Shown in pieces: positions 1 to 13,800 of a stretch of 64,000 nucleotides of DNA. Origin of the DNA: Antedon mediterranea (Eukaryota > Echinodermata > Crinoidea > Comatulida > Antedonidae); the NCBI RefSeq assembly GCF_964355755.1, contig NC_092674.1, positions 23,276,001 through 23,340,000 of the forward strand. The letters are read 5' to 3'. Position 1 is the first letter of the stretch. Every line of letters starts with the position of its first letter. The notes beneath the pieces are model-generated. The model was given only the letters and a program-made list of their open reading frames with translations, had not been told where the DNA came from and searched no databases. The position numbers and the translations under genes were made by a program.

Positions 1-280
1 AGATAGAGACTACAATGGAACCCTTTAGGGCACCATAAATAGATAGAGACTACAATGGAACCCTTTAGGGCACCATAAATAGATAGAGACTACAATGGAA
101 CCCTTTAGGGCACCATAAATAGATAGAGACTACAATGGAACCCTTTAGGGCACCATAAATAGATAGAGACTACAATGGAACCCTTTAGGGCACCATAAAT
201 AGATAGAGACTACAATGGAACCCTTTAGGGCACCATAAATAGATAGAGACTACAATGGAACCCTTTAGGGCACCATAAAA
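1..280. repeat. Perfect 40-bp tandem array, 7 copies
   Basis: Seven head-to-tail copies of a 40-bp unit that begins AGATAGAGACTACAATGGAA. All visible copies look identical, and the array runs off the left edge, so its true length is unknown. The unit length is not a multiple of three and it does not encode a sustained ORF. It joins directly onto the right part of a pogo-like element that ends near 413, so it may be an internal expansion of that element. Confidence 0.97.
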
Positions 281-413
281 AGGACACTTTCCAGTAAAAT
301 GAATGAGTGACAATATATGTTTTAAAACTATGTCCAACCCCTATTAATGGGGGACCCTATTAAGGAACACTTTGTTGGGTCCCGAAGGTGTCCGCTGAAT
401 ATGAGTTCTGCTG
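281..413. mobile_element. pogo/Tc1-like MITE, right part
   Basis: The right end carries the inverted complement of the terminus CAGTAGAACACC seen near 44659 and is followed by a TA dinucleotide (414-415), the target duplication expected for Tc1/mariner/pogo elements. Internal phrases such as CCCTATTAAGG and TTGTTGGGTCCC recur in the copy near 44659 and in a diverged form near 45935. The left end is replaced by the 40-bp array. Confidence 0.55.
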
Positions 414-415
414 TA

Positions 416-1824
416 TACAAAAAGGTACACAATGACTACATTACTTCAAAATACAATGGTGCATATTACTTATATACCTGTTAATTGTCTTTCTTTGTTT
501 TTTTTATATATAAAAGAAAATACTCTAGTCAATACTGGTTAACCTAGTTAACTCATGTAGACCTAGTGAAGTCTTTGTAAAATCTAGTTAAGTAGTTTAA
601 AGTGTAATAACAATGCTGAAATAACAATGTGTAATGTACAGGAAATACTTTCTAATATCAATATCATATTTTTAGTGGAGTGGGATCAAAATTGCATTAA
701 AAAAAATTATGGATTAATTAAGAAATGAGTAGAAAATATGTTTGTTGGGTAGCATTCTGACTACATCCAAAATATGCCTGTTATTCTCGGTGAAAGTTGT
801 ACCAGGGAAGAGTGATCCCTGGTTGTACAGTACATATGTGTCATATTTAAATGTACATAACTGATAATAATAATAATGTAATTATTGATATAAAGAAAAA
901 AATATGTTTTGACTGCGTGCATTAAATTTAGTTCATAATCTATAACAATATTTTGTTAATGTTTGTTTGTATAGTAGCCCATTTTTTCAAAAATATTCAT
1001 ATTGTGGCATTTTCAAATCTACACAGTCGCTTCCGTTTTTTTTTTTATTATTTATATGAAATATGACTTTTTCTTGTGAGAAATGCCTGTGTGTATTGAA
1101 GATTAAAATAATTAAATAAATCAAAGATTATGTTGATGTGTATTTATTGCATACTACAGACATTGCTTCGGTATCTATTACTCTTAGGTGTATGACCATT
1201 AAATCGGAAATATTAATAACTAAAAACGTTTTTGAATTGGTTTTATATTAGAATAAAACCAGCAAAAATATTTCAATATATAGCGTTTTACTTTGTAAAT
1301 TAAAATTGTGCCTCTATTTAATATTTTAATAGAAAAGTTTTTACAGGTTGTACATGTAGAGGGCGTCGTTTTTGTTTCCGACGAATTAAATTATTAAGAA
1401 AGAGACCGGTGTTCGTCGTGAAAAGATCCAGAAAAGAGGAGGAGAGGCAACCATTCGCATTAAATTTCATCTTTTTGTCTAATTTCAAGGATTAGTTTTT
1501 CATGCGGCTGTTGTGGCCTTTGAAGAATACAATATGAAGGCTACAATTAAAATAATATTGGATATAAAGGATTAAACTTTCGATTAGTAGATCGTATTTT
1601 TACCGACACGGATAATCATCTGTAAAATCCTAGGCTAGCAATACTTGACAAGAAGGGCAATCATCCCCGGGTGAGGACGTAACATTTGGTGGATCTTGAA
1701 TAAATAATCAGGCTAGCCTTGGCCTAGCGGGCTCTTGCTACAAAATTCTGATAAAGATCAATTTGAATGAACTAAACATTAAACGTTCTTGGATTTACTT
1801 GAATGAGCTATCAAACTTGACATA
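416..1824. other. Upstream region of ATP8A, no coding ORF
   Basis: No exon or ORF that I can support. The less AT-rich stretch around 1350-1720, with several CG dinucleotides, is the best place for the ATP8A promoter and 5' UTR, but I see no convincing TATA box or initiator. The start codon at 1825 may lie in the same exon as this leader. Confidence 0.4.
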
Positions 1825-1849
1825 ATGGCTGATTTTTCTCGTCTGGATG
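1825..1849 (+). CDS. ATP8A: ATP8A exon 1 (start codon)
   Basis: ATG followed by MADFSRLD and a GTAAGC donor; ends in phase 1. Chosen because it joins in frame to exon 2. No better ATG is seen in a spliceable context nearby, but another first exon further upstream is possible. Confidence 0.7.
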
Positions 1850-4800
1850 GTAAGCAATAAAATAAATATTATTATTAATAAATACATTTGCAGCAATTCA
1901 ATGCAGACCGGCAGTCCAGTGAACATGGTCGATGTCATTGTCACTGGATTGTTTAAAAAACTAAAGTTAATGTGTTCAGTCATTTTTGTGGAATGTTGTG
2001 TGTTCTTAGATTAACCGTTTCTTACGATCCAAACCCATTTTATTGTATAAGATTTTGTATTGCATTTGATTATCGATGAGGTCTAAAGAATTTAGTAACT
2101 GGTAATATTTGTTTGGTTGTCCAGCATACATAAGTAGTTATTATTATAGTCTTATTATTATACTCTAACCTTAAACACAGTGCCGTATTATCATAGTACA
2201 ATATAAAATGTCATTGTTATGTTAGATTATGATATTTAACCGATCATTTATATACCTAAATGTATGGGGGCGGCCATTAGTTAGGACCAGAATTGACAGT
2301 ACTGTATAATATATGCAGAAAGAACAAAGCAAAACGCGCAAAAAAAGGACATTTTAACGCAAAAACGTAAAGGAAAAATGTAAAACACAGAACATACTGT
2401 TGTTTAGTTAGTATGTACCATGTTTTGTCATTTCCGTGTTTTTCTTTTTTTTTATTTTCCTTTCTGCATAATACTGTATATTCATGGAGGAAATAGATAT
2501 ATATATATTATATTTTATATTTCCTCTATTGTCTATTCTGGCCCTAACGGCTGCCTATATAAATGGAGATAATCTGTTACAGTCGGTAGGTGGAAATCAC
2601 TAGGCCTACTGTATGCAAAATAAACATATTTTGTTTGTGCAATTCTATATTATAAACTGATTTTATCTCCTATTCCTAGTAATAATACATTTGATAGATT
2701 TGCCTGTCCACATGACATTGTGTTTTTTCTGATACTATTGTTTGTTGCCTGTGTGTCTAGTGTTTGTATACTGTAGTATGGTACTGGAGTGGTATTGATT
2801 GATTTCCCTACTGTGTAGTTTCCCTTTGTTCACTAAATCAACATTTAATTGTTTATTGTTTACCGTGTGAATACATGTTTAGATTATGAAATAGTGTGAA
2901 CTATAACTGTAATATTTGGTGATCCTTCTGTCATTCAAAACAATATAGGTTTTTTTAAACTACTACTTTACACTGTTATTATTTTTTCTTTTATTTACAA
3001 TAAGATATATTGTCCCCTGAATAAAAAAATGTTTAAACAATATTTTGTTGAAGCCATTTCAATGTCACAATTGAATAATTAATCCAAAAATTTGTTCGAA
3101 AAATTAAAAACAAAATTTACTTGTAAATTAACTTGTAATTTCAAGGAAAAAATTCTCGACCAAAAGTACATTTTTATTTTGTGTTAAATTTAACTGTTAA
3201 GTGGATATTAAATACTAAACTACAATTCAAAATGGCCATACAATGTTTAGTTTTTATTTATTCTTCTTTATTTGTGGGGTACAATTTAAATCTTTAATTT
3301 ACATCTTCCTACTTACTGTTATTATAATTATATAGCTTTTACTAGTAGTTTATTTTCTTATTTATCTGCTTGATTTATTATTAACCTACAGTAATGTATA
3401 CTGTACAAATTGCAATTATTTTATAGTTTACAGATATTTTGTTTCGAATTATAAATAATTATGATTTATATTAGGCATGTATCTAAGTATACAGTTTGCA
3501 TTAATATCTAATTAATCTATTATACACAATTAATATCATTTGTAATAATATAGTTTACAAAAGTACTTGATTATTTATAATTTACAATAATTTGCTATTC
3601 TTTTCTATACGGCCTCCCGCATGAAATATGTATGTAAAATGCCATTTTATATTTATGTGCTAAATTTTATATAGGCAGTGTACAAGAAGATACGTGCACT
3701 GACGCTGAAAAGGACACAGCTTTTATTCAAGGTACAAACAAATTAATTCTAAATTATAGAATAAGTGAAACTCATGATCAAAGAAATTACCAATACAATT
3801 TACCTAAAAACATAATCATAGTTTAGATCACTGCTTAAAATTGAAATTAGAAAACTAGAAAATTACTTGTGTTTGTATACACCCTAGTTGAAAAAAACAA
3901 GCTAATGTTTTCTTTTGTTTTGAAGAAATAGTTTAATACTTTTTACTATTACTACAGTAGTCATGATACTGTTACTTTCTGTACAGTAGATTCAACTTTT
4001 TGTAGAATTACTTGAACCAGTGTTGCTTGCTAGTGTAGTAGTAAAAGTAGGGTTTGTCACATTTTGCTAGTTAGATCCACTAGCAGCAAATGTTTTCTGT
4101 ACTACTAGCTTTTTTACTTGATAAAAAAGTAAATTTATACAGTGGTTTAAAGAGGCAAATTGAACCCATGACATTACAAATGAATCTCTATGATAAGGCA
4201 AATTTCAATATGAATTTTGATAGAATTATTTGATTATCTTGGGATTTTAAAAAAGGAATGTAAAGTCACTGAAGGTGTCAATACAAGGGGGAACATTTCA
4301 GTACCACCATGAAATATAACTACAAAATTGGTTAAATGAATGACCATTAATCAAGACACTTCAGATGGTCACACAATACATTAGGACCACTGATCAAGCT
4401 AAGGATAAAAATTGTCTTTGGATTATTACATTAGTGGTGTTATTTTAGTTCAAAATCTTGCAAAATGACCAAATTTCAATTGCCATGCAAAATTATTTAC
4501 CCTTAGGGGTCACATAATTTGCATAATTCAAAATGGTGGCTATATTGCATTAATATGCGATCTTTAAAAATACTGACAACAGACTTTTGCTTTTGTGTCA
4601 AATTGTTTAAAAAAATTTTCTTTCCTATCAAGTCTAATGAAAACTTTGGCCAAAAAAATAGCAGGAAATAGCTTTTTTGACCTTTGACCCATATTTCAGG
4701 GTATAGGCCATCTCAATTAGTTATACAGTGGATTATAAAATCAAATAACAAAAATTATAATTAATTATTTACCTAACCTACTGTAGATGATTGCTCAGTA

Positions 4801-7800
4801 TTTTTACCAATAAAAGGTCATATTACATTTTCTAGGCAGTGTACAGCAAGGGCCATGTACCATTAGTAGTCCTGCAATGGATACAGGTTACATTCAAGGT
4901 ACCGACATGATTTAATTATTATCCATTTTAAAATCATGATCAAAGAAATTACCAGTTTTTACAAAACAAATATCTAAAAGACTTTTTCTAAGAGTTATTG
5001 AGGCAAACAATGTGCTGTATGGATTACATTGTAAAACAGTGGTTAACTTGTGTTTTGCCAAAACGCCAGATTTGCCAGATTAAATTTGCTCAAACCAGTA
5101 TAAAAAATGGTGCGAAGAAAATAATACATAAAATAAAATAATAGTTATTTGGCCAGGTCATTAAAAACATAGACCAAGAGAAATTGGAGGCTACTGTAAT
5201 TATGTCAAATTGTATAGACAAAGAACAATATTTTTTTTACTTTTCTGTATAGATTATTTACAAGTAAAATTTGGTTCTTCGCTTTAATTTGCAGGACTTA
5301 ATTTCTATATTGGGAGAATACTGTAAAAACTATAGTTTTAGAAATGGGTGCAAGGACTTTTTTAATTTTATGTCGAATATATTGGAAAAATAAACACAAA
5401 GTGGGTGGGGTTTTAAACTAAAATAATATGGACATCCTTTAATATTCGTATTGTCTTAAATTAAATACAGTAATTTAGCAAACAGATACATTACCATTTC
5501 CTTTAAAAAGCAGTGAACATTTTGTAGGTATTAAGATTTCAGACATAAAAAATAAATATCAATTTAATTTTTGAAAACTAAAAAAAAACATTTTTTTTTG
5601 CCTGCAATCCAAATACATTATTTTCTAGATTTATTTTTTAGATACTATTTAATGTAATTTGACAACATTAATTTAACTTGTTATTTCATAACAGTATCAA
5701 CACATATTTGAACATATTTTGAACGTGTTTTCTATTTAATAGTTGTTCTACGATATGATTTCTCTTTTATTTTTATGCTAACAATTGGAATCTAGTCCGC
5801 TTTGCTGGTGGTAAGATTCTAGAAAATAATTTACATCATTTACAAAACAAAGATTACACACATTTTCAATCAACACTTTAACATTATGGGATTCTTTGAT
5901 CATGATTGATATGGTTAAATTTAGAAACAGAATGCAAGAAATTTTAATTCTAAACGCACAATAATAATATTAATATTAGCACATTATTTTAATAGTGCAT
6001 GGCTTTAAAACATTTGTAAATATTTCAAACTATATTTTTCTTGTTCTAATCGTTAGGGATCATGTCAAAATGATTATACTGCTGTCACTGCAGTAACTAC
6101 TGTACATTTGCTTACTGCAGTAACATACAGTACTGTATCAGTGATTTTAGTTTTTTTCAATGTACTGTAGAAGTTGAGGCAGTGTGTTGATTACACCAAA
6201 CATGAATGAAGAGCTTAAAGAAGAGTAAACAATGTATATTTACTGCAGTAGCTGCAGTAGAATAATCTTGACATGGTTCCTTATAATGTTGCATGATATG
6301 TTAAATCTTACAGTATTTTGCTAGCTTGTTGTTGTTATTGTTGAATTTATAGTTGTGATTTTTATTTTGACCCGCATGTTTCTTTCGGTGTTTTTCTTTT
6401 TCTTGATGTTTGGTGTTTAGAAAGTGAAAACGTTGATTCTACAACTAGCAACCAGCTTTTGTCTTATACAGAGGAAGGCGTGCACATTCACGAGCGTGGG
6501 GCGCGCAGTCACGATGACAGTACGTCACGAATGATCTCATTCCGACACCTACACACAACAGACTTCTTGACAAATAGAGTGAAGTAAGTGGCACATTGGA
6601 TTTAGCAATTTTTGTGTTGGGCTATTATTAATTAATTGTACAAATTATTTTCCTATCCAGCACAGAGAAATGACACGTTATCACATTCATTGAGCAAATA
6701 GAAACTTGCTAATAAAGCAGCAATACATTCTACAACCAGTAGTAGATAAGACTTATTTGTCAATGACATCCGTTATGAAAATGATAGTCTAACATCCTTG
6801 CCATTAGATTTGTTGATTACATAATATCACATGCTGTGCATGAGTGTGCATATGTACAGTACTGTAGCTTCATTTCCATGATTAGGTGGTACATTGCATG
6901 AATTATTGCAACATGAAACTGGCTAAATGACAATTTTTTTTATGGGCCTACAGTATGGCCTAGTTTTCGACAGTCCAGTTAATAGGCCATTTAACCTTTC
7001 AAATATTGTGTTCAAATAATGAAAAAATGTTTTCTAATCAAATATTTTATATTCTTGTTTATTCATATCACACCTCCCAGAAACAATGCTCTTCTCTAGC
7101 TAGTTTCATTCAATCCCTTCCAACCCAGCTATTGTTTTAGCTTTCACACCAGTCCCACCCTATTTTACTTGTATTCCAAGTTTCCTGGACTTTCTGCATT
7201 CTCACTCCTGAGGACTATCACATACTAATATTGATCGAAATGTTGAGAAACTCAACAGTTCTTTTTAGAACTAATATGTGGTGTACTGCACACTTTACAG
7301 TGTAATCCTATTAACATTTTTATCTTGTTAATAAATTTTACCTTGTAAGGGAATTCCCAATGTGGTTTAACTGATCAATAGATTGATTGATTATAATATT
7401 AAATGAACCAATGCAATATGTGACATACAGTAATCATTTATACTATATAATGCATTAGAGTAATAGTAATATTTTAATTATTTTCATTATCTTTGTTTTT
7501 AGCACTGGAAAATATACATTTTTGACATTTATTCCCATCTTTCTGTATGAACAATTTCGCCGCTATGCCAACATCTTTTTTCTGTTCATTGCTCTAATGC
7601 AGGTAGGTTTATGTTAGTACCAAGTTTGATTTTAATAAAGCCATAAACATTACAATAATTTAATATCCAAAATATGGCCATGTAATCTCTGTTATTCCTT
7701 AGGCTTCTAAACGGGTAACATTTTAACTTGAGTAATGAAAACCTTTAAACGCTCCTTTTGATGTAACCTAATCTAAAGCTTTGTCTACAGTACACTATTA

Positions 7801-10800
7801 TTCAAACTAGTTTGACAAAAAGTGTGATGTGTTCAAATATGGTAATTATGCCCAAATATGAGTGATGATATGACATCATCATGTCCATATATGTTTTCAT
7901 GTAAAAAATATGTATCACAATAAAATATACTTTAATGTTATAACATATTGCTCGTCAACAGCAGGCAAACTGTCTGCCAATTGCAACATCTGACAAATTA
8001 ATTATTTTCATGAATCTGTTTTTACTGCTAATTATTACTGGTATTGTTACTGCAACATTGACTGCTATTTGAGTATCCATTATCATTTGTTATCATTATC
8101 ATTATCATTTGTTATCATTATCATTATCATTTTAGGTCCTCAAAAGTGACATAGAAAAACAACAAACATAGTTTTTTTTTTTATTTTCCCATGTTTAAAA
8201 ATCAATGATTAAATTTATTCATTATGATTATTGCCAAACTTGAATTTCAAGGTAAGAATATTATATACATAATAACTATATTATTCAAATAATCTGTTCC
8301 ACCCCACTTTGAAAAACAGCCAACCCCCTCCCCTATAAGACATCGTTTGCAATAAATTCCCCAGGTCTTTATTTTTTTCCTCAAATAAACTCCCTGTCAC
8401 ATGCACACAATATTTTATTATACTGTAACACATTTCTATTTGTAGTAGAATTCATTGACTTCCATGATCTATAATTAACCAATTATTTTTAAAGAATATT
8501 TACTATAGGCTATTAATTGTGTTGTATTTTTTCATATTTGGGAGAATTTATTTGATTATCCTTGTTACCAGATTACTGTACACCAAAAAAATAATAAATG
8601 CCTCCCTTGAATAATTTCCTCCACTAAAAACCCTCCCAAACATAAACGCAGTAAAATAAATACTTTATACAAAACAATTACGTAAGTGCATTACTAACAT
8701 TTTCCTATTGGGAACAAGCTCCTTTCAACAGCGTAGTTCACTACAGTATTTTATGATAATCATGTCACATCACATCATAGTAGTCTAATAGTAGAACATT
8801 GTAATTTGCTACTCTAGCATATGTTCCAAGCTAATTTTCTAATACTTATTAAGGCCTCATTTAGTAGATAGCTCTGAACGTATTACGAGCAAAACGGGTG
8901 ACCTTTCTCATTGTCAGGTCGTCCACTGGCTCATTAACTACTGTAGTACAGTAAATGAATGAAAAATGATTAATACACATTGACAGTAAATTGTAAATTT
9001 GTCCCCAGAAGTATTACCATACCGGTACTGCATAATCTGCCCAGGAAAAAATATTCATGATAATTTATAATTACAAATCTGTTTGGTCATTACAAAAAAA
9101 TTACTGAATCTCAATTTTTAAAACTGATGTAAATATTTATACTGTTTTATGCTCTGTAATATACATTTTCACTGTTTACTTAATTGTTTTTATGATATTG
9201 TGATTTCAACATAATATCAACATAATTAATCTACTGTATTGACCTCAGACAGAGACTGTAATATCGTTTAAATATTCATATTGTTTATCATACTGTGTAT
9301 GTGCAATAAAAGTTGGCCCACAAAAGAGAATAAAAAAACAAACCAAAATTACAATATTGTAATTAAAGAGGTATCAAAATAAATAGCTTTAGATTATTGT
9401 AATATTAGAAAATAGAAAACTACTGTATTTCCTCATATAAACCAACATATACGGAAACAAACAGAATAAAACAACAATAATCACTTTTCATAAGTACGTT
9501 TTTTTTTTAAATCAATTTTTATCGTCATTTTATTGCCATCGACATATTTTAACTAATTGTATTTTTAAAAATGTATATGAATGTAAATGTAGTTTCTTTT
9601 TAACATCAAAATAATCTTAGTCTTATGTATATACTGTTCAAAAGATATGTATTTTTTTAACAATGTACAGTACCTTTTAAGTAAGAGAAATATATAAATG
9701 TGCATATATACATATATTATTATATTTATAGAACTATAACAAAAGTGGGACGAACCCACACAAGACAAAAAAAAAACCAACATATACTTTTCCTGCAGTT
9801 TTACTAGATAGAATTTTTTTAACTAAAATGTGATTTTTCTATTTTGTACATACTCCTTAGTTTTAACCTTGATGGTTCTAGAGGTAGCATAATTTATGCA
9901 TCAGGTAAAGAACTCGTGAGATTAGAAATATAAACAAAATCAATACACAAGTTATTTGATATTGAAGAAGAAGAAACTGTAGTGATGGATTATCCATGGC
10001 AAATGCTTTTAATTCATTAATCAATCTGCTATTTTATAAGGTCACAAATGTCATTTGCACAAAGGACAACAGTTAAACTGTATATTAAATATGTGTACAC
10101 ACACAACTAGTTAGCAAGCAATCATAGAATGGATTTAAGCTGTTTCGAATCATATCTAAGTTACAATAAAAGTAACAGTATAAAATACATGTGATATCTC
10201 TTAATTACTCTCTGTCTTCAATAAAACTCTGATCCTGCAATATAACTGATAATTATCTTCATTTTATCTGTAATAATTGAACACAAAATAGGTTTGGCTG
10301 TATTTAATTCTGATAGTAAAAATTGCATGTAACACATTCAGTATCTTTTGCTAAAAAACTGTATTGAGTCTACAGAAAATTGAACTTGCCAGCTTTCCAA
10401 AAAGTCCATTGAAAAAAAAAAATTTGGTTTATAGATTTTGTCACCCATCTCTTCAGTAATTGAATTTTGTTTATATATTTTTTTTCAGCAAATTCCAGGG
10501 GTTTCACCAACAGGGCGCTACACTACGCTTGTTCCACTTTTATTCATTCTGTTTGTGTCCGCCGTCAAAGAAATAATTGAAGATTTTGTAAGTATTTACT
10601 CTATTTCTCATTGTTCTCAGCCACCTGTTTTAGTCTAGTCTACTACACAATCAATTTTAAAAAGCCTTTCTCCAGTCTATGTTGGACTAAGAAAAAAAAT
10701 TACCATCGATCTATAGAGTTATGTATTTTTGCCATTACACAGTGTAGTGTCATAAAATTATTAAATTATTTTGTTTTGTTGTTACTTTAGAAAAGACACA

Positions 10801-13800
10801 ATGCTGATGTTGAAGTAAACAATAGGAAAGTGCAAGGTAAGTGGTCATCACTGAGCCCCATTCCCATTCTTAATCACTTTCTCACAGATACCTGGACATA
10901 AACCACACTTAAGAATGTCTGAGAATATAAATAGAACAGCCAATTCTTATATTTCACTATGATATCATAAATCCTATAAACACTTAAAATACAATAACCT
11001 TCCATGATACAGGCATCACAAGTGACACACATGAGATGCTGTATTACGGAATTTGCTAATCATATTGGACAAATATTGTCATATGTGAAGATACTGTAGC
11101 ACTGAGAATATACCATCTTTACTTTCTCAATCATCCATATAATAATAAAAAGTGAAGTTCAGTTCAATAAAATAATCTATAAAGGCAACCTAGTTTTGTT
11201 ACAATTATGGTATAGTAAAGATTGCCGAACTGTTGTAATTAATGTTCAACGTACTACTATAGTGCGCTATACTTCATCAATTCAATACGGTATCCGTCAT
11301 TCTACACTGAGCATTCAAATAATTACAGTAGGAGTTACTTTTTGTGAACAGTTAGGTTTTTTGACGAATCGGCCATTTCAGCTTTATCATCAACACAGCC
11401 TATGGTACTTAGTGTATTACAGAATGTACAAATGCCTTTCAGTAGTTTAATTGCCTACTTTTCTTATTGCTTGCCCTTGAGTAAACAGCACTTCAATCTA
11501 ATTGTATGATTTATCCAATACGAATACTACAGTATGGTCTTGTTGGTAGACATTTTAGGGTTTTATTTTAGTATTTGAAATACTTATTTAAGTTTGTATA
11601 GCGCATTATGATACAGCCTCAAATGCTCTTTAAAATAAAAATGCCAGAAAATTAAAAGACAAGTTAAAAATATGAGTTTTAAAGCTGTATCGAAATTGAC
11701 AAATTGAAGTTGCCTGATGGATAAATATAAATAGCCAATACTTCGAAGAAAAACAGAGACCTATAAAAAAGGAGTACCATAATCTTTTGTTGATAGATGG
11801 ATAGAATGAGCAAGTTTATAGACTAGATCACAGATAATGACAATGACATTGGGCATTTTTCAATGTCTTTTTAAGATCTACACTAGTATCAAAGTTTATG
11901 TGACAACAAAATGTGATGTGTCCTTATATGGACATGATGATGTCATATCACTACCACATTTGGGCATATCACTACCATATTTGGGTACATTTTTTGTCAA
12001 ACTAGTTTGATAGTGTAGTCAGTGCTTTAGAATAGAAGATATGTACTACAGTATTCAATACTATGTTAACTGCACATTAAATACTTATTAAGAGAGCTTT
12101 CGCATTGGTACAGTAAACGAAAAGGATGGTGATTAACAGAACATGACGGTTATTTTGAGGCACAAGCGATGGTGGTCAGCCCCCTGCTGACATGGTCCGC
12201 AGAATGTGTACACTTGGCTTGGTGGCCGTGTTTAAAAAGTTTCTTTGTTAACCAGGCTAGGTCTTAGGTTAAATAACGAACATCACCTATCAAAACCTTC
12301 AAAAAAGGATGCTTTTTTTTTTTAATGAGTTTTAAAGAATATTGTAAAGTGAATATATTTTACAATCATACTGAAATTTAGTACTAGTCTCTTGCCATTT
12401 GGATTCCCATGATTATTCTGCACGTAAATTTCATCATTTCAACATATATTATTGATATGGACACCATATTGCTGATTAGTCACACGATATTCAAGTTATA
12501 GAATCAAGATTTTCAAAAATTAATGCAAGAAATAAATTGTACGACTTCAAATAAATCATTTTAGTCAGCATACTGTACATTTGAGCTGTGGATTCAATTT
12601 GGTGTAGGAAATCAATATGTGTACACGTCAGTTGAAGCATAAGTGATCTGCCCCAAATACATGTATCAGTAGTAGACTGAAGAATGAAAGAATTTTGTGT
12701 TATACAAATAATGAATGAATAATGAGTTCGATGGGGCAAATAATTGTATGAGGTGAAAGATGAAAGGTTATATTTTCATATTTTACCCAATAAAATTATT
12801 TTCTTTATTTCATGAATATAAAACATTTTATTTGTTTTATGACACACCTTCTGTGAATTATGTCAGCAACCGAACAACATATTACTAGGCTTACTGTAGC
12901 TAGCCTAAGGTACTGTAGGCTAGTAGAAAGGCAGATTAGCAATTAACAATAAAGCTAAATTGAAGTGCGTTTTAGGTCTAAATAGTACTATACATTCGCT
13001 AGTCTCCATAAATGTTTATGGAGAGGCACCATAAATGTTAGTTCTGATTGAGTGCCATTTTAAATTTTAATGTTTATATGCCAAAGCCAAAGAAAGAAAT
13101 AGGCAGTGCTATTTGATTCCCCCCCCCCCCCCCCCCACTGTGGATATTACACTTAGTTTGATTAGTGTACATCTATTAAATGTCATGTGACCTACGATTT
13201 TCCAATCAAATGACAAGAATTCTACTTGGGTGTGTAATAATGATAGAGTTGTTACTAATCTACAGTTACTATTTATTAGATCAGATTGCAGTGCTGGTAA
13301 AAACAATGGTAGGGAAATTCCCCCTTGCATAGTCTTTGTCTTTCCCTCTTTTTTTTGGGAGAAAGCAATCATGGCTTCAGGATAATATGGTGTTACTGCA
13401 CACTTCAACATGACATTGGATGGTAATTCCCTTTCCAGCTTTCCTGATATTTCTGTATTTTTGTTTTTATTAGGCAAATTGCCAAGGATAACCATAAATG
13501 AATTCATTCACTATCCTTCTTAAAGGTGGCAATCCTGTTCACACAACAAACATTACACAAGATCTCTACAAAAAAAGTCTTATTATAAGTCTTTGGGAGT
13601 GGAGTTGTAATTTGTCAATTAAAAAAAATGTTTGACAGGACTTGAAGCAAGGACCCTTTGATTGTTAGACAACATCATAAACACCAAACCACAACTCTAC
13701 TATATAGTCAAACAGTATAATATATAATCTTTTGAAATTGAAAGAATTTTGAAATTGAAAAAAGACCAAATTACTTTAATTTTCTCCAAAATAATAATTC

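Larger units (their letters stand above)
7603..10488. other. ATP8A: ATP8A intron 5
   Basis: 2.9 kb, very AT-rich. It holds a degenerate MITE near 7773 and TATCATT-type repeats near 8076-8134. The small ORFs here have no coding look. Confidence 0.5.

Noticed and set aside
1-280. CRISPR-like array
   Set aside because: Units are contiguous without spacers and the genome is eukaryotic; plain tandem repeat. The same holds for 47119-47419.
7195-7330. Penelope-like element tail or hammerhead-ribozyme-like motif
   Set aside because: CCTGAGGACTATCACA and GATCGAAATGTTGAG recall such elements, but the catalytic core is not matched and stem II does not pair well.
13109-13507. 132-residue minus-strand ORF in ATP8A intron 7
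   Set aside because: Ends through the poly(C) run as polyglycine, has no domain, and lies in an intron with no splice support.
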